64,000 nucleotides of DNA from Cellulosimicrobium cellulans (GCF_016907755.1 NZ_JAFBCN010000001.1:4030001-4094000); one strand, 5' to 3'. Shown: positions 1-7,979, numbered from the stretch's first letter. Notes: a model not told the origin generated them from the letters alone. Numbers and translations are program-made.

Positions 1-311
1 TCGGGTTCGAGGCCACCGTCACCGAGTACAGCGGCGCCCTGTTCGCGTCTGCCGGCGGGTACCACCACCACGTCGCGATGAACGTCTGGAACAGCGCGGG
101 CGCCGGCCCGCGCGCCGCGAGCCTCGGGCTCGGCGACGTCGCCGTCACCGTCCCGGGCCGCGACGACCTCGACGCCCTGGTCGCCCGCCTGAAGGCCCGC
201 GGCCTGCAGCACGCCGACGACGGCCGCTCCGTCGTCGTGCACGACCCGTGGGGCACGCGCGTCACGCTCGCGGTGCCCGGAACGACGACCGACGAGCTGC
301 TCGCGCGATGA
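1..311 (+). CDS. VOC-family (glyoxalase/dioxygenase-fold) protein, C-terminal part
   Basis: The gene enters from the left edge; its frame is open from base 3, so the start lies outside. The visible ~100 residues include YHHHVAMNVWNS, typical of the second metal-binding half of CatE-like extradiol-dioxygenase/VOC proteins, and end in a VHDPWGTRVTLAV strand with the usual DPxG turn. VOC proteins bind a metal between paired beta-alpha-beta-beta-beta units; the substrate cannot be told from this fragment. Its TGA overlaps the ATG of the next hydrolase gene (ATGA), so the two are probably co-translated. A shorter reading from ATG 78 is possible but would cut the fold. Confidence 0.8.
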   Translation, partial: GFEATVTEYSGALFASAGGYHHHVAMNVWNSAGAGPRAASLGLGDVAVTVPGRDDLDALVARLKARGLQHADDGRSVVVHDPWGTRVTLAVPGTTTDELLAR

Positions 312-952
312 GCGCTCCCGCCGCCCTCGTCGCCGTCCGCTCCGACGCCGACCCGGCGGGTCCGCCCGCCGCGGGGCCCGCCGTCGTGCTGCTGCACGGG
401 TTCGGCTCGCACGAGCACGACCTCGCGGGCCTCGGCCCGCACCTCGGCCCGCCCTGGGTCTCGCTCCGGGCCCCGCTCGCCCTCCCCCACGGCGGCTTCG
501 CGTGGTTCCCGATCGTCACCCCCGGCGACCCCGAGCCGGAGCCCGTGGCGCGCGCGACCGAGGCCGTCTGGGCCTGGGTCGACGCCGAGCTCGGGCCCGA
601 GCGGCAGGTCGCGCCCGTTGGGTTCTCCCAGGGCGGGCTCATGGCGACGCAGCTCCTGCGCACGCGACCCGAGCGCGTGGCGGCGACCGTCGTCCTCGGC
701 GGGTTCGTCCAGGCCGCGGAGCAGCCCGCGGACGCCGTGCTCGCCGCGTCCCGGCCGCCCGTGTTCTGGGGCCGCGGGGCCGACGACCGCGTCATCGCGC
801 CGCACGCGATCGACCGGACGGCCGCGTGGCTGCCGGGCCGCTCGACGCTCGTCGAGCGCGTCTACCCCGGCCTCGCGCACGGCATCGACGCGCGCGAGCT
901 CGCCGACGTCCGGGCGTTCCTCGGCGACGCTCTGGGGCAGACCGCGGCCTGA
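308..952 (+). CDS. Alpha/beta hydrolase (phospholipase/carboxylesterase family)
   Basis: A 214-residue serine hydrolase. Visible are an oxyanion-hole segment LLHGFGS (about residue 29), the nucleophile elbow VGFSQGG (about 107), an acid candidate in GADDRVI and the histidine in LAHGID near the C-terminus, in the order expected of the family. The size and the GFSQGG motif fit the carboxylesterase/phospholipase group that hydrolyses short esters in the cytosol; no signal peptide is seen. The start ATG at 308 overlaps the stop of the VOC gene, which is preferred over the upstream in-frame start at 248. Substrate unknown. Confidence 0.85.
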   Translation: MSAPAALVAVRSDADPAGPPAAGPAVVLLHGFGSHEHDLAGLGPHLGPPWVSLRAPLALPHGGFAWFPIVTPGDPEPEPVARATEAVWAWVDAELGPERQVAPVGFSQGGLMATQLLRTRPERVAATVVLGGFVQAAEQPADAVLAASRPPVFWGRGADDRVIAPHAIDRTAAWLPGRSTLVERVYPGLAHGIDARELADVRAFLGDALGQTAA

Positions 953-1070
953 CCGCGGGTGCGGGCGGGCGACCCCGATGGCGGGGCGGGACCCGGCCCG
1001 GAGCGCGCACCCGGCGTCGGGCGCGCACGATGGGAGCACACCCAGCCGTGCGCACCGAGGAGCCAGGCCG

Positions 1071-1472
1071 ATGTTCCGCAGCCTCTTCCCGATCCTCTCC
1101 GTGGCCGACGTGGAGCGGTCGCTCGTCTTCTACCGCGACCTGCTGCGCGGGACCGTCACGTACGCGTTCCCCGACGACGGCCCGCCCGTGTACGTGAGCG
1201 TGCACGTCGGCGGGTCGCCGCTCGGGATCGGTCTCGACGACGGCACGATGCCCGCGGGCGTCGCGCGCACCGTGCTGTGGGTGTACGTCGACGACTGCGA
1301 CCGGGCCGTCGAGCACCTCGCCGCGGCGGGCGTCCCGGTGCTCCAGCCGCCCACGGACCAGCCGTGGGGCGAGCGCGTCGCGCGCGTGCAGGACCCGGAC
1401 GGCACCGTCGTGATCCTCGGTCAGGAAGCAGCGCCGCCGCCCGAGCCCGACGGCCCGACCGGGCTCTCCTGA
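1071..1472 (+). CDS. VOC-family protein (glyoxalase/bleomycin-resistance fold)
   Basis: A 133-residue single-domain VOC protein. It begins MFRSLFPILSVADVERSLVFYRDLL, the usual first strand and helix, and ends with the strand RVQDPDGTVVILGQ, typical of glyoxalase/bleomycin-resistance relatives. A good Shine-Dalgarno (AGGAG, 1058-1062) lies 8 nt before the ATG. It stands 118 nt after the hydrolase gene with no clear terminator between, so it could be read in the same transcript. The enzyme's substrate, or whether it only binds a ligand, cannot be decided from sequence. Confidence 0.85.
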   Translation: MFRSLFPILSVADVERSLVFYRDLLRGTVTYAFPDDGPPVYVSVHVGGSPLGIGLDDGTMPAGVARTVLWVYVDDCDRAVEHLAAAGVPVLQPPTDQPWGERVARVQDPDGTVVILGQEAAPPPEPDGPTGLS

Positions 1473-1478
1473 CCTGAG

Positions 1479-1552
1479 TGCCCCCACCGGGACTCGAACC
1501 CGGAACACGCCGGGTTTAAGCCGGCCGCCTCTGCCAGTTGGGCCATGGGGGC
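1479..1552 (-). tRNA. tRNA with anticodon UAA (Leu) but short variable arm
   Basis: A 74-nt cloverleaf reads on the minus strand. The acceptor stem is GCCCCCA paired with TGGGGGC, the D-arm is GCC/GGC with a GG in the loop, the anticodon stem is GCCGG/CCGGC around loop CTTAAAC (anticodon TAA), and the T-arm is CCGGG-TTCGAGT-CCCGG. The discriminator is A and CCA is not encoded. By anticodon it reads UUA, a very rare codon here. The variable region is only 5 nt (GTGTT), a class I layout, whereas canonical leucine tRNAs are class II with a long extra arm. Amino-acid identity is therefore less certain than that it is a tRNA. Confidence 0.9.
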
Positions 1553-1628
1553 GCGGCCCGAATCTACCGCGCCCACCTGCCCGTGGGCGCCGATGCGGCC
1601 TGGACCGGGCCGCAGAGTCACGGGACGC

Positions 1629-1664
1629 GACGAGGGGCGAGCCGCGCGCGGCTCGCCCCTCGTC
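1629..1664 (-). terminator. Terminator hairpin downstream of ndh
   Basis: A perfect 36-nt palindrome with 18-nt arms (1629-1646 and 1647-1664) begins 38 nt after the NADH dehydrogenase stop and lies before the tRNA. No T-run follows, as is common in high-GC actinobacteria. Confidence 0.7.
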
Positions 1665-1702
1665 GTCGGGCCTGGTCCGGGGTCGCCGACCCCGGACTCC
1701 GG

Positions 1703-3187
1703 TCAGGAGGCCTTGGCCGGGACCTTCGCGTCGGCGTCGGCGGAGACGCCCGCCTCGGCCGCGGCGGCGGAGCCCTGCGCGGTCTGCTTGATCGGCTCGC
1801 CGTCCTTCTTGGGCGGCACCGACGCGGCGCGGAACTCCGCGCGCGGGTCGTGCAGGGAGCCGAGCGACACGAGCTCGCGGCCCAGGAGGAACTGCCCGAT
1901 CCAGCCGATGAAGATGCGGATCTTGCGGTTGCCCGTGGGCATCGCCATGACGTGGTAGCTGCGGTGCATGAGCCACGCCAGCACACCGCGGAGCTTGAAG
2001 ACGCCGAACAGCTCCGCGACGCCCTTGTACAGGCCGAGGGACGCGACCGTACCGACGCTCTTGTGGCGGTACTCGACCGGCTTCTCGCTGTGCAGCTCGA
2101 GGGCGAGGTTGTCGGCCAGGCGCGTGGCCTCGCGGATCGCGTGCTGCGCGTTCGGCGGGCAGAACTTGCCCGGGTTGAGCACGTCCGGGACGGCGGCGCA
2201 GTCGCCCGCGGCCCACGCGTTCGGCACGACGGTGCCGTCGGCGTCAGCGACCTGGAGCGTCGGGAGCACCGTGACGCGGCCCATCTTGTCCACGGGGAGG
2301 TCCGACGCCTCCTTGATGACCGGGTTCGCCTTGACGCCCGCGGTCCACACGATCGTGTCGGAGTCGAACTCCACGCCCGTCGACGTGACGACGTGACCGT
2401 CCACGCACGACGACAGGAACGTGTTGAGGTGGAACTCGATGCCGCGCTTCTTCAGCTCCTCGAGCGCGTAGCCCGCCATGGGCTCGCTGAGCTCGGGCAG
2501 GATGCGCCCGGCGCCCTCGATCATGACGAAGCGGAGGTCCTTCTCCTCGATCGTCGCGTAGTTGCGGGTCGCGTAGCGCGCCATGTCCTCGATCTCGGCG
2601 ATCGCCTCGACGCCCGCGAACCCGCCGCCGACGAACGTGAACGTCAGCATGCGGCGGCGCAGCTGCTCGTCCCACGTGGACGACGCGACGTCCATGCGGT
2701 TGAGCACGTGGTTGCGGACCGCGATGGCCTCCTCCACGTTCTTGAAGCCGATCGCGTTCTCCGCGAGACCGGGGATGGGGAGCGTGCGCGACACCGAGCC
2801 GAGGCCGACGATCAGGTGGTCGTACGTGACCGAGTAGTCGTCGCCCTCCTCCGGGTGGATCGTCACGCGGCGCGCGCCGTGGTCGATCGCGACGACCTTG
2901 CCCTGGAGCACGTCGACGCCCTTGAGGGCGCGGCGGTGCGGCGCGACGACGTCGCGACCGTCGATCGAGCCCGCGGCCGCCTCGGGGAGGAAGGGCGCGT
3001 ACGTCATGTACGGGCGCGGGTCGACGACGACGATCGCCGCCTCGCGGCGACCGAGCTTCTTGCGCAGTCGGCGCGCGGCGTACAGACCCACGGAGCCGCC
3101 GCCGAGGACGACGACGCGGGGCACCTTGCGGGGCCGCGGCGAAGCGGTCTGGGCACGGCTGACCGAGGTCAGGTCATTCTGAGGCAT
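1703..3187 (-). CDS. ndh: Type II NADH dehydrogenase (NDH-2)
   Basis: A 494-residue FAD-dependent single-subunit NADH:quinone oxidoreductase, passing electrons to menaquinone at the inner face of the membrane without pumping protons. The N-terminal Rossmann segment VVVLGGGSVGLYAARRLRKKL binds FAD; a second nucleotide-binding stretch FTFVGGGFAGVEAIAEIED (about residue 180) is the NADH site; WAAGDCAAVPD (about 330) is the C-terminal FAD contact. The C-terminal third contains the amphipathic/hydrophobic segment GVLAWLMHRSYHVMAMP used for membrane attachment. Length matches the family. It has its own promoter-like sequence just upstream and a hairpin downstream, so it is probably monocistronic. 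Confidence 0.93.
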   Translation of the reverse strand: MPQNDLTSVSRAQTASPRPRKVPRVVVLGGGSVGLYAARRLRKKLGRREAAIVVVDPRPYMTYAPFLPEAAAGSIDGRDVVAPHRRALKGVDVLQGKVVAIDHGARRVTIHPEEGDDYSVTYDHLIVGLGSVSRTLPIPGLAENAIGFKNVEEAIAVRNHVLNRMDVASSTWDEQLRRRMLTFTFVGGGFAGVEAIAEIEDMARYATRNYATIEEKDLRFVMIEGAGRILPELSEPMAGYALEELKKRGIEFHLNTFLSSCVDGHVVTSTGVEFDSDTIVWTAGVKANPVIKEASDLPVDKMGRVTVLPTLQVADADGTVVPNAWAAGDCAAVPDVLNPGKFCPPNAQHAIREATRLADNLALELHSEKPVEYRHKSVGTVASLGLYKGVAELFGVFKLRGVLAWLMHRSYHVMAMPTGNRKIRIFIGWIGQFLLGRELVSLGSLHDPRAEFRAASVPPKKDGEPIKQTAQGSAAAAEAGVSADADAKVPAKAS

Positions 3188-3202
3188 GGTTCCAGAGTAT
3201 TA
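3188..3202 (-). promoter_or_regulatory. Putative ndh promoter -10 and very short leader
   Basis: Reading leftwards, TAATACT (3202-3196) lies 8-9 nt before the ndh ATG, so the transcript would start at or just before the start codon. No good -35 hexamer or Shine-Dalgarno is visible. Confidence 0.35.
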
Positions 3203-3306
3203 CCGGTTGCGGCACAGGCGAGCCGGAGCGTCCGCCAGACGGGCGTGACGCGCCCCACGCTCGCCCCGCGGAGTGGGCAGACCCGACATTCCGCGCGGCC
3301 AGACGG

Positions 3307-3368
3307 CGCCGAACCCGGGCCTGCGCGTCACCGACACTCCCTGGTGACGGCGAACCCCGGGTTCGGCG
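3307..3368 (-). terminator. Nested hairpin downstream of the PadR-linked membrane gene
   Basis: Outer 13-bp arms (3307-3319 and 3356-3368, CGCCGAACCCGGG and its complement) enclose inner arms GTCACC/GGTGAC (3327-3332 and 3342-3347). It starts 8 nt after the stop of the gene to its right and fits a leftward terminator. Confidence 0.6.
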
Positions 3369-3376
3369 TCGGACCG

Positions 3377-4789
3377 TCAGCCGATCGCGCCCAGGACCGG
3401 CGTCGGGCCGGTCTGCTGCGGCTGCGTCCCACCCGCCGGCGGGGTCGGCACAGGTTCGGGCGCCGTGCCGTCGGCGGGGTCCGGCGCGTCGTCCGACGGC
3501 GCGTGGTCACCCTCGTCGCCGGAGTCGCCGGTGCCCGGCTCGTCCGTGCCCGACGTCGCGTCGCCGGAGCCCACGCTCGACGGCACGGCGGTGGGTGCCT
3601 TGAGGAACGGCCACGGCATCTCGCGGGTGCGCGTGCCCGTGGCGGGGACCGGCCGGCCCTCGCCGTCCGCGTACTCGACGTCCTCCTCCGCGACCGCGCG
3701 CAGCGGGTAGACGTTCCAGCGCTCGCGGCCGTCCGTCGAGAGCGCGGGCTGGAAGTACCACGCGCCGTCCACGTCGGGCACCGACCACGGCCCGTACGCG
3801 CCCTCCTCGGTCACCGTGCGCACCTGGCGGCCGCGGTCGTCGAAGACCTGGACGTCGCGCAGCGGGTCGCCCGCCGCGTCGTAGACGAACAGGTTCGAGA
3901 CCTGCACCCCGTCGACCCACACGCCGTCGCCGTCGGACCCGGCCCCGCCGAACGACACCGGCTGGGCACCGCCGTTCGCGTCCGCCACACCCTGCTGGTA
4001 GCCGCTCTCCCAGCCCGAGACGGAGGTGGACGCCCCGGCCGCCGCGGCGTGGAGGACGAGAGGCGCCGCGATGACCGCCGCCGCGACGGACAGGGGGCGC
4101 ACGACCTTCGGCAGCCACGTCGTGGGCAGCCACCGCCCCCTCCCCCACTGCACGCTCACCACGACGGCCGCGAGCACGACGACCCGCGCCGAGAGGTCCG
4201 GCGGCAGCATCGCGATCTCGTACCCGCCGAACATCCAGAGCAGGAGCGTCGCCACGACCCAGCCGCGCAGGATCCACCACGCGGGCGTCAGGGTCCGGAG
4301 GAACTCCATGACGGAGGCCCACTGGGGCGTCGAGGTGACGGGTCGCCACAGGGACCGCCACCCGGACGAGAGGATCCCGCCGAGCACGAGCAGCCGCCCG
4401 CGCAGCCCGATGCGGGGGCGTCGTGCGGCGCCCGGCGCGACGGCGGGCGGCAGCCCCGCCGCGGCGCGCAGCTCGGCGGCGTACTCCGCGGGCGGGCCGA
4501 AGAACGCGACGAGGTCGAGGCCCGTGTCGTCGGCGACGGCACCGCCCGGGTCGGCCGGGCCGCCGTCGGGCAGCGGAGAGGAGCTGCCGCGACGCGGCAG
4601 CGCGCCCGGCGCGTCGACGACCGCCTCGGCGAGGTCGGCCTCGAGCCCGTCGGTGAGCTCCTCGACCTGCTCCGGCCGCAGGTCGGCGAGGTGCGCGCGC
4701 ACCTGCTGCGCGTACGCGTGGACGTGCCCGTAGAAGGCCAGGCCCACGGGTGCCCCGGCGGGCTGCGGCGCGGGCGTCGTCGTGCTCAT
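3377..4789 (-). CDS. Membrane protein with N-terminal HAAS/DUF1700-like domain, PadR partner
   Basis: 470 residues. Residues 15-115 form a charged helical domain (VRAHLADLRPEQVEELTDGLEADLAEA ... FFGPPAEYAAELRAAAG) resembling the HAAS/DUF1700 modules encoded next to PadR regulators. About four hydrophobic segments follow (residues ~130-265), then a soluble part rich in Asp and Gly (VWVDGVQVSNLFVYD...), and a low-complexity Pro/Thr/Asp tail of about 80 residues. The ATG overlaps the padR stop by 1 nt (TGATG), so the pair is translationally coupled; the upstream in-frame reading into 5.5 kb is only open frame. Function unknown: HAAS proteins are thought to act in signalling at the membrane with their PadR partner. 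The tail may be extracytoplasmic. Confidence 0.75.
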   Translation of the reverse strand: MSTTTPAPQPAGAPVGLAFYGHVHAYAQQVRAHLADLRPEQVEELTDGLEADLAEAVVDAPGALPRRGSSSPLPDGGPADPGGAVADDTGLDLVAFFGPPAEYAAELRAAAGLPPAVAPGAARRPRIGLRGRLLVLGGILSSGWRSLWRPVTSTPQWASVMEFLRTLTPAWWILRGWVVATLLLWMFGGYEIAMLPPDLSARVVVLAAVVVSVQWGRGRWLPTTWLPKVVRPLSVAAAVIAAPLVLHAAAAGASTSVSGWESGYQQGVADANGGAQPVSFGGAGSDGDGVWVDGVQVSNLFVYDAAGDPLRDVQVFDDRGRQVRTVTEEGAYGPWSVPDVDGAWYFQPALSTDGRERWNVYPLRAVAEEDVEYADGEGRPVPATGTRTREMPWPFLKAPTAVPSSVGSGDATSGTDEPGTGDSGDEGDHAPSDDAPDPADGTAPEPVPTPPAGGTQPQQTGPTPVLGAIG

Positions 4790-5121
4790 CAGGCGGCCAC
4801 CTCTCCGGTCCGCAGCAGCGCGGACACGGTGCCCGCGAACGTCTGCCACTCCTTGCGGTGCAGGTCGAGCATCGCCCGCCCCTGCGCGTTGATCCCGTAG
4901 TACTTGCGGTGCGGCCCGGCGTCGGACGGCACGACGTACGTGGTCAGCGCCCCGCTCGCATACAGGCGCCGCAGCGTCCCGTACACCGACGCGTCCCCGA
5001 CGTCGTCCAGCCCCGCGGCGCGCAGGCGTCGCACGACGTCGTACCCGTACCCGTCCTCGGCCTCGACCGCCGCGAGGACCGCGGCGTCGAGCACCCCCTT
5101 GAGCAGCTGCGTGGTGTCCAT
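4789..5121 (-). CDS. PadR-family transcriptional regulator
   Basis: 110 residues, the length of a minimal PadR winged-helix protein. It has the classic helix-turn-helix/wing order: QLLKGVLDAAVLAAVEAEDGYGYDVVRRL, then DASVYGTLRRLYASGALTTYVV and RKYYGINAQGRAML. PadR proteins usually repress their own operon and the adjacent membrane gene until a ligand or signal releases them. The coupled HAAS-like gene follows directly. A pair of near-identical repeats upstream (5176-5207) overlaps a likely -10 box and may be its operator. The inducer is not predictable. Confidence 0.9.
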   Translation of the reverse strand: MDTTQLLKGVLDAAVLAAVEAEDGYGYDVVRRLRAAGLDDVGDASVYGTLRRLYASGALTTYVVPSDAGPHRKYYGINAQGRAMLDLHRKEWQTFAGTVSALLRTGEVAA

Positions 5122-5175
5122 CCGACCCTCCGTCGGGCGTGGCCCTGGTCCGGCCCGCCGGACGTGGCGGGCTCA

Positions 5176-5207
5176 CGCGATGCACACTACCGCGCGATGC
5201 GCAGTAC
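5176..5207 (-). promoter_or_regulatory. Repeat pair upstream of padR, possible PadR operator
   Basis: Two 15-nt direct repeats (5176-5190 and 5193-5207, 13 of 15 identical, 17-nt period) of the form CGCGATGCNCASTAC. The proximal copy includes TAGTGT read leftwards (5189-5184), a plausible -10 hexamer. The repeat spacing and overlap with the promoter suggest autoregulation. Confidence 0.4.
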
Positions 5208-5245
5208 CGTGCACGGCGACACGCCGCACCGTGTCCCCGAGACGG

Positions 5246-5301
5246 CGAACCCGGGGCCTCTCCCCACCCCGGGCTTCGGGTGGGGAGAGACCCCGGGTTC
5301 G
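5246..5301 (-). terminator. Terminator hairpin downstream of ppx
   Basis: Long stem with 24-nt arms (5246-5269 and 5278-5301) and a single mismatch around an 8-nt loop. It begins 9 nt after the Ppx/GppA stop codon and separates that operon from padR. Confidence 0.7.
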
Positions 5302-5310
5302 GCGGGCGCG

Positions 5311-6330
5311 TCAGGCGATGGACCAGGCGATCCCGTCGAGGATGTCGTGCTCGCTCGTGACGACCTCGGTGAGCGAACCGCCCGCAGCGGCGACGTCGTC
5401 GCGCACGCGACGCACGACCTCCGACCACACGAGCGCGCCCGCGCCGATGACGTCCACGCGGCCCGGGTGCATGAAGCCGAGCGCGGTGCGCTCGGCGCGC
5501 GAGCGGTGGAGCAGGTCGTCGCACGCCGCGAGGACCGCGTCGACGGACAGCACGGCACCGTTGATGCGGTCCCGGTCGTACCGCGCGAGGCCCAGCGCGT
5601 GCGCCGTCACCGTCGTGACCGATCCCGCGAGGCCCACGAGCGTCGCCGCCTTCCCCAGCGGGACGACGGCGGCCGCCTCGTCGAGCGCGGAGCGCACGTC
5701 CGCGCGGGCCGCGGCCTCCTCGTCGGCGGTCGGCGGGTCGGAGCGCAGGTGCCGCTCGGTGAGGCGCACGCAGCCGACGTCCATCGAGAACGCCGCGTCC
5801 GGCGTCGCCGTGCCGAGGACGAGCTCGGTCGACCCGCCGCCGAGGTCCACGACCGCGTAGGGGCCCGGGCGCAGCGCCGCGACCGTCGACGTCGCGCCGC
5901 GGAACGACAGCGCCGCCTCCTCCTCGCCCGAGACGACCTCGGGCTCGACGCCGAGCGCGGCCAGGACCCCCGCGACGAACTCGTCGCGGTTCTCGGCGTC
6001 CCGCGTCGCCGACGTCGCGACGAACCGCGTGCGCGACGCGCCGAGCTCGCCGATCACGTCGGCGTAGCGGCGCGCCGCGTCGAGCGTGCGCGCCAGCGCC
6101 TCCGGCGCGAGGCGGCCGGTGCGGTCGACCCCCTGGCCGAGCCGGACGACCTCCATGCGCCGGTCGACGTCGACGAGCGTGCCCGACACGGGGTCGACGT
6201 CCGCGACGAGCAGCCGGATCGAGTTGGTGCCGCAGTCGATCGCGGCCACGCGCGAGGCGCCGGGCGGGAGCACCGGCGGGGCGAGCGCGCCGGGGTCACG
6301 GGTGAGCGGAGAGGTGGAGCCTGAGGTCAT
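5311..6330 (-). CDS. ppx: Ppx/GppA-family exopolyphosphatase
   Basis: 339 residues of the ASKHA-fold Ppx/GppA phosphatase family, which release phosphate from polyphosphate or convert pppGpp to ppGpp. Visible are the phosphate-1 motif IDCGTNSIRLLVADVD (about residue 31), the segment RFVATSATRDAENRDEFV, a phosphate-2 motif PYAVVDLGGGSTELVLG (about 150) and VGLAGSVTTVTA (about 230). The length is that of the short actinobacterial Ppx form without a C-terminal HD domain. It is the last gene of a leftward set after ftsB-like and DUF501 genes, 21 nt behind DUF501, a widely conserved order. Which substrate dominates is not decided by sequence. Confidence 0.92.
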   Translation of the reverse strand: MTSGSTSPLTRDPGALAPPVLPPGASRVAAIDCGTNSIRLLVADVDPVSGTLVDVDRRMEVVRLGQGVDRTGRLAPEALARTLDAARRYADVIGELGASRTRFVATSATRDAENRDEFVAGVLAALGVEPEVVSGEEEAALSFRGATSTVAALRPGPYAVVDLGGGSTELVLGTATPDAAFSMDVGCVRLTERHLRSDPPTADEEAAARADVRSALDEAAAVVPLGKAATLVGLAGSVTTVTAHALGLARYDRDRINGAVLSVDAVLAACDDLLHRSRAERTALGFMHPGRVDVIGAGALVWSEVVRRVRDDVAAAGGSLTEVVTSEHDILDGIAWSIA

Positions 6331-6351
6331 GCGACCAAGCGTGCCACGGCG

Positions 6352-6879
6352 TCAGCAGGTGCAGCGGTCGGGGCGCCAGACGTCGCGCACGCGCTCGAGC
6401 GCCTCGTCGCCCAGCGGGTTCACGCCGGGGCCGGCGGCCAGGGCGTGCCCGACGAGGACGTGCAGGCACTTGACGCGCGTCGGCATGCCGCCGGCGGAGA
6501 TCCCGGCGATCTCCTCGACGTGCCCGAGCGCCTCCCGCTGCGCGAGGTAGTGCTCGTGCGCGCGCCGGTACGCCGCGGCGAGCTCGTCGTCCTCGGTGAG
6601 GCGCTCGGACATCTCCTTCATGACGCCGTTCGCCTCCAGCGTCGAGGCGGCCGCCACGGCGCCGGGGTGCGTGAGGTAGAAGGTCGTGGGGAACGGCGTG
6701 CCGTTCTCGAGCCGCGGTGCGGTGCGGACCACGAGCGGCCGGCCGCACGCGCACCGCGCGGCGATGCCGACGACCCCGCGCGGGGTGCGCCCGAGCTGCT
6801 CCGCGAGGGTCTCGAGGTCGCGCTCGGTGACGACGGCGTCCGGGTCGTCGGCGGGGATGGCCAGGCGGGCGTCGGGCAC
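6352..6879 (-). CDS. DUF501 family protein
   Basis: 175 residues of the DUF501 family, found next to ftsB-like and ppx genes across actinobacteria; the biochemical role is not known. The conserved C-terminal part AGGMPTRVKCLHVLVGHALAAGPGVNPLGD is present, as is the N-terminal segment RTPRGVVGIAARCACGRPLVVRT and a closing RPDRCTC. Cysteines in CACG, KCLH and CTC could bind a metal (inference). The GTG at 6879 is chosen because AGGAAG lies just upstream; earlier in-frame codons run into the preceding gene. It sits 41 nt after the ftsB-like gene and 21 nt before ppx. Confidence 0.85.
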   Translation of the reverse strand: MPDARLAIPADDPDAVVTERDLETLAEQLGRTPRGVVGIAARCACGRPLVVRTAPRLENGTPFPTTFYLTHPGAVAAASTLEANGVMKEMSERLTEDDELAAAYRRAHEHYLAQREALGHVEEIAGISAGGMPTRVKCLHVLVGHALAAGPGVNPLGDEALERVRDVWRPDRCTC

Positions 6880-6920
6880 GGGACTTCCTTCGGGTCGGTC
6901 GGGCGCGTCGGGACGACGCG

Positions 6921-7790
6921 TCACCCATTCTCCCCGTTCGACGGCGCCGAGCCGTCGCCGGCCGGTTCCTCGCCCGTGGGCGGGGCCTCCTCGCCGGCCC
7001 CGTCGTCGGCCGGTCCGCCGCCCTCGCCCGCGCCCGACGGCACCGGCTGCTCGCCCGCGACCTGCACCGACGCCCAGATCGCCTCGTACCAGGGTGTGCC
7101 GTCCTCGTAGCCCTGCACCGGGCCGTCGGTGATCGTCCGCCCGGTCTGCGGGTCGATGTCGTCGACCACGGTGTCCGGGTCGAGCACGCGCCACGGCCGC
7201 TCGCCCGGCATGACGAAGTTGAGGCGGTCCCGCGCCTCGCGCTCGACGTACGCCTGGTCGTCCCAGCGGTCCAGCTCGGACTGGAGGTCGTCGTGCTGGG
7301 TCTGCGCCTGCGCGAGGTCGTTGCGCAGCTCGCGCAGCTCGCCCGTCTGGTTGACGTACGCCCGCAGGGTGGGCAGCAGCAGCACGACGGCGAGCAGGAC
7401 GACGACGGACAGCACCAGGGTCCGGACCGTCACCACCTCGGGCAGCAGGAAGCCGTACCGGCTCCGGCGCCGGTCCTCGGGGGCGGGCCCCGCGGCGCGG
7501 CGCGACGGTGCCGACCGCGGCGCGCGCGTGGCGGGCCGGCGGGCGCCCGACGACGTGGCCTTCGCCCCGGCCCCCCGGCCCGTCGTGGTGCTCTTCCCGG
7601 TCGTCGGTCGCGCACCCTTCGGTGCGGGCGGGGGCGCGGCGGGCTTGGCCGCCGAGGGGCGGGACGCACCGGCCGCCGTCGACCCGGACCGGGGCGCCGG
7701 CTTCGGCTTCGACCCGGACGCGCCGCGCGCAGGTCCGGCCCCCGGTCGCGCGGGGGCACCGGGGCGCGGAGGGCGGCGCGAGGACGGCAT
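6921..7790 (-). CDS. FtsB/DivIC-like septum formation protein
   Basis: 289 residues. A long basic, Pro/Ala/Lys-rich cytoplasmic N-terminus (about 120 residues) precedes one membrane segment TLVLSVVVLLAVVLLLPTL and a periplasmic-side coiled coil (LRELRNDLAQAQTQHDDLQSELDRWDD) ending in the family signature YVEREARDRLNFVMPGE. A disordered Gly/Glu/Pro tail follows. This is the actinobacterial FtsB/DivIC architecture; such proteins join FtsL and FtsQ in the divisome. The start MPSSRR (7790) is preferred; an in-frame start at 7832 would add 14 residues. Position between eno and DUF501 is the conserved one. Confidence 0.85.
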   Translation of the reverse strand: MPSSRRPPRPGAPARPGAGPARGASGSKPKPAPRSGSTAAGASRPSAAKPAAPPPAPKGARPTTGKSTTTGRGAGAKATSSGARRPATRAPRSAPSRRAAGPAPEDRRRSRYGFLLPEVVTVRTLVLSVVVLLAVVLLLPTLRAYVNQTGELRELRNDLAQAQTQHDDLQSELDRWDDQAYVEREARDRLNFVMPGERPWRVLDPDTVVDDIDPQTGRTITDGPVQGYEDGTPWYEAIWASVQVAGEQPVPSGAGEGGGPADDGAGEEAPPTGEEPAGDGSAPSNGENG

Positions 7791-7938
7791 GCCCCGATTG
7801 TGCTGCCGCGACAGCCACGGCCCCGGGAGCACGCGCGGTGCGCCCGCGAACGTGAGCCGATCGACACGACATCTTCACCCGCGACCGTGACCTGCGGCGC
7901 CACCCCGGTGCTCGCCGCACGCCCCGGTCCCGGACGCG

Positions 7939-7979
7939 CCGGAGCCCGGCGGGCCGACGAGCGGCCCACCGGGCTCCGG
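7939..7979 (-). terminator. Terminator hairpin downstream of eno
   Basis: Arms 7939-7955 and 7963-7979 pair over 17 nt with one mismatch around a 7-nt loop, starting 40 nt after the enolase stop. It separates eno from the ftsB-like gene. Confidence 0.65.

Noticed and set aside
1538-4900. A 1120-codon open frame on the plus strand opposite ndh and the PadR pair
   Set aside because: It is the antisense shadow of well-recognised minus-strand genes, Arg/Asp/His-rich with no family features. The same applies to similar long frames opposite the xylanase, mfd and LamG genes.
7874-7880. TTCACCC upstream of the ftsB-like gene as another regulon site
   Set aside because: The only -10-like box before that start is 78 nt away, far from the 40-46 nt spacing of the polysaccharide sites.
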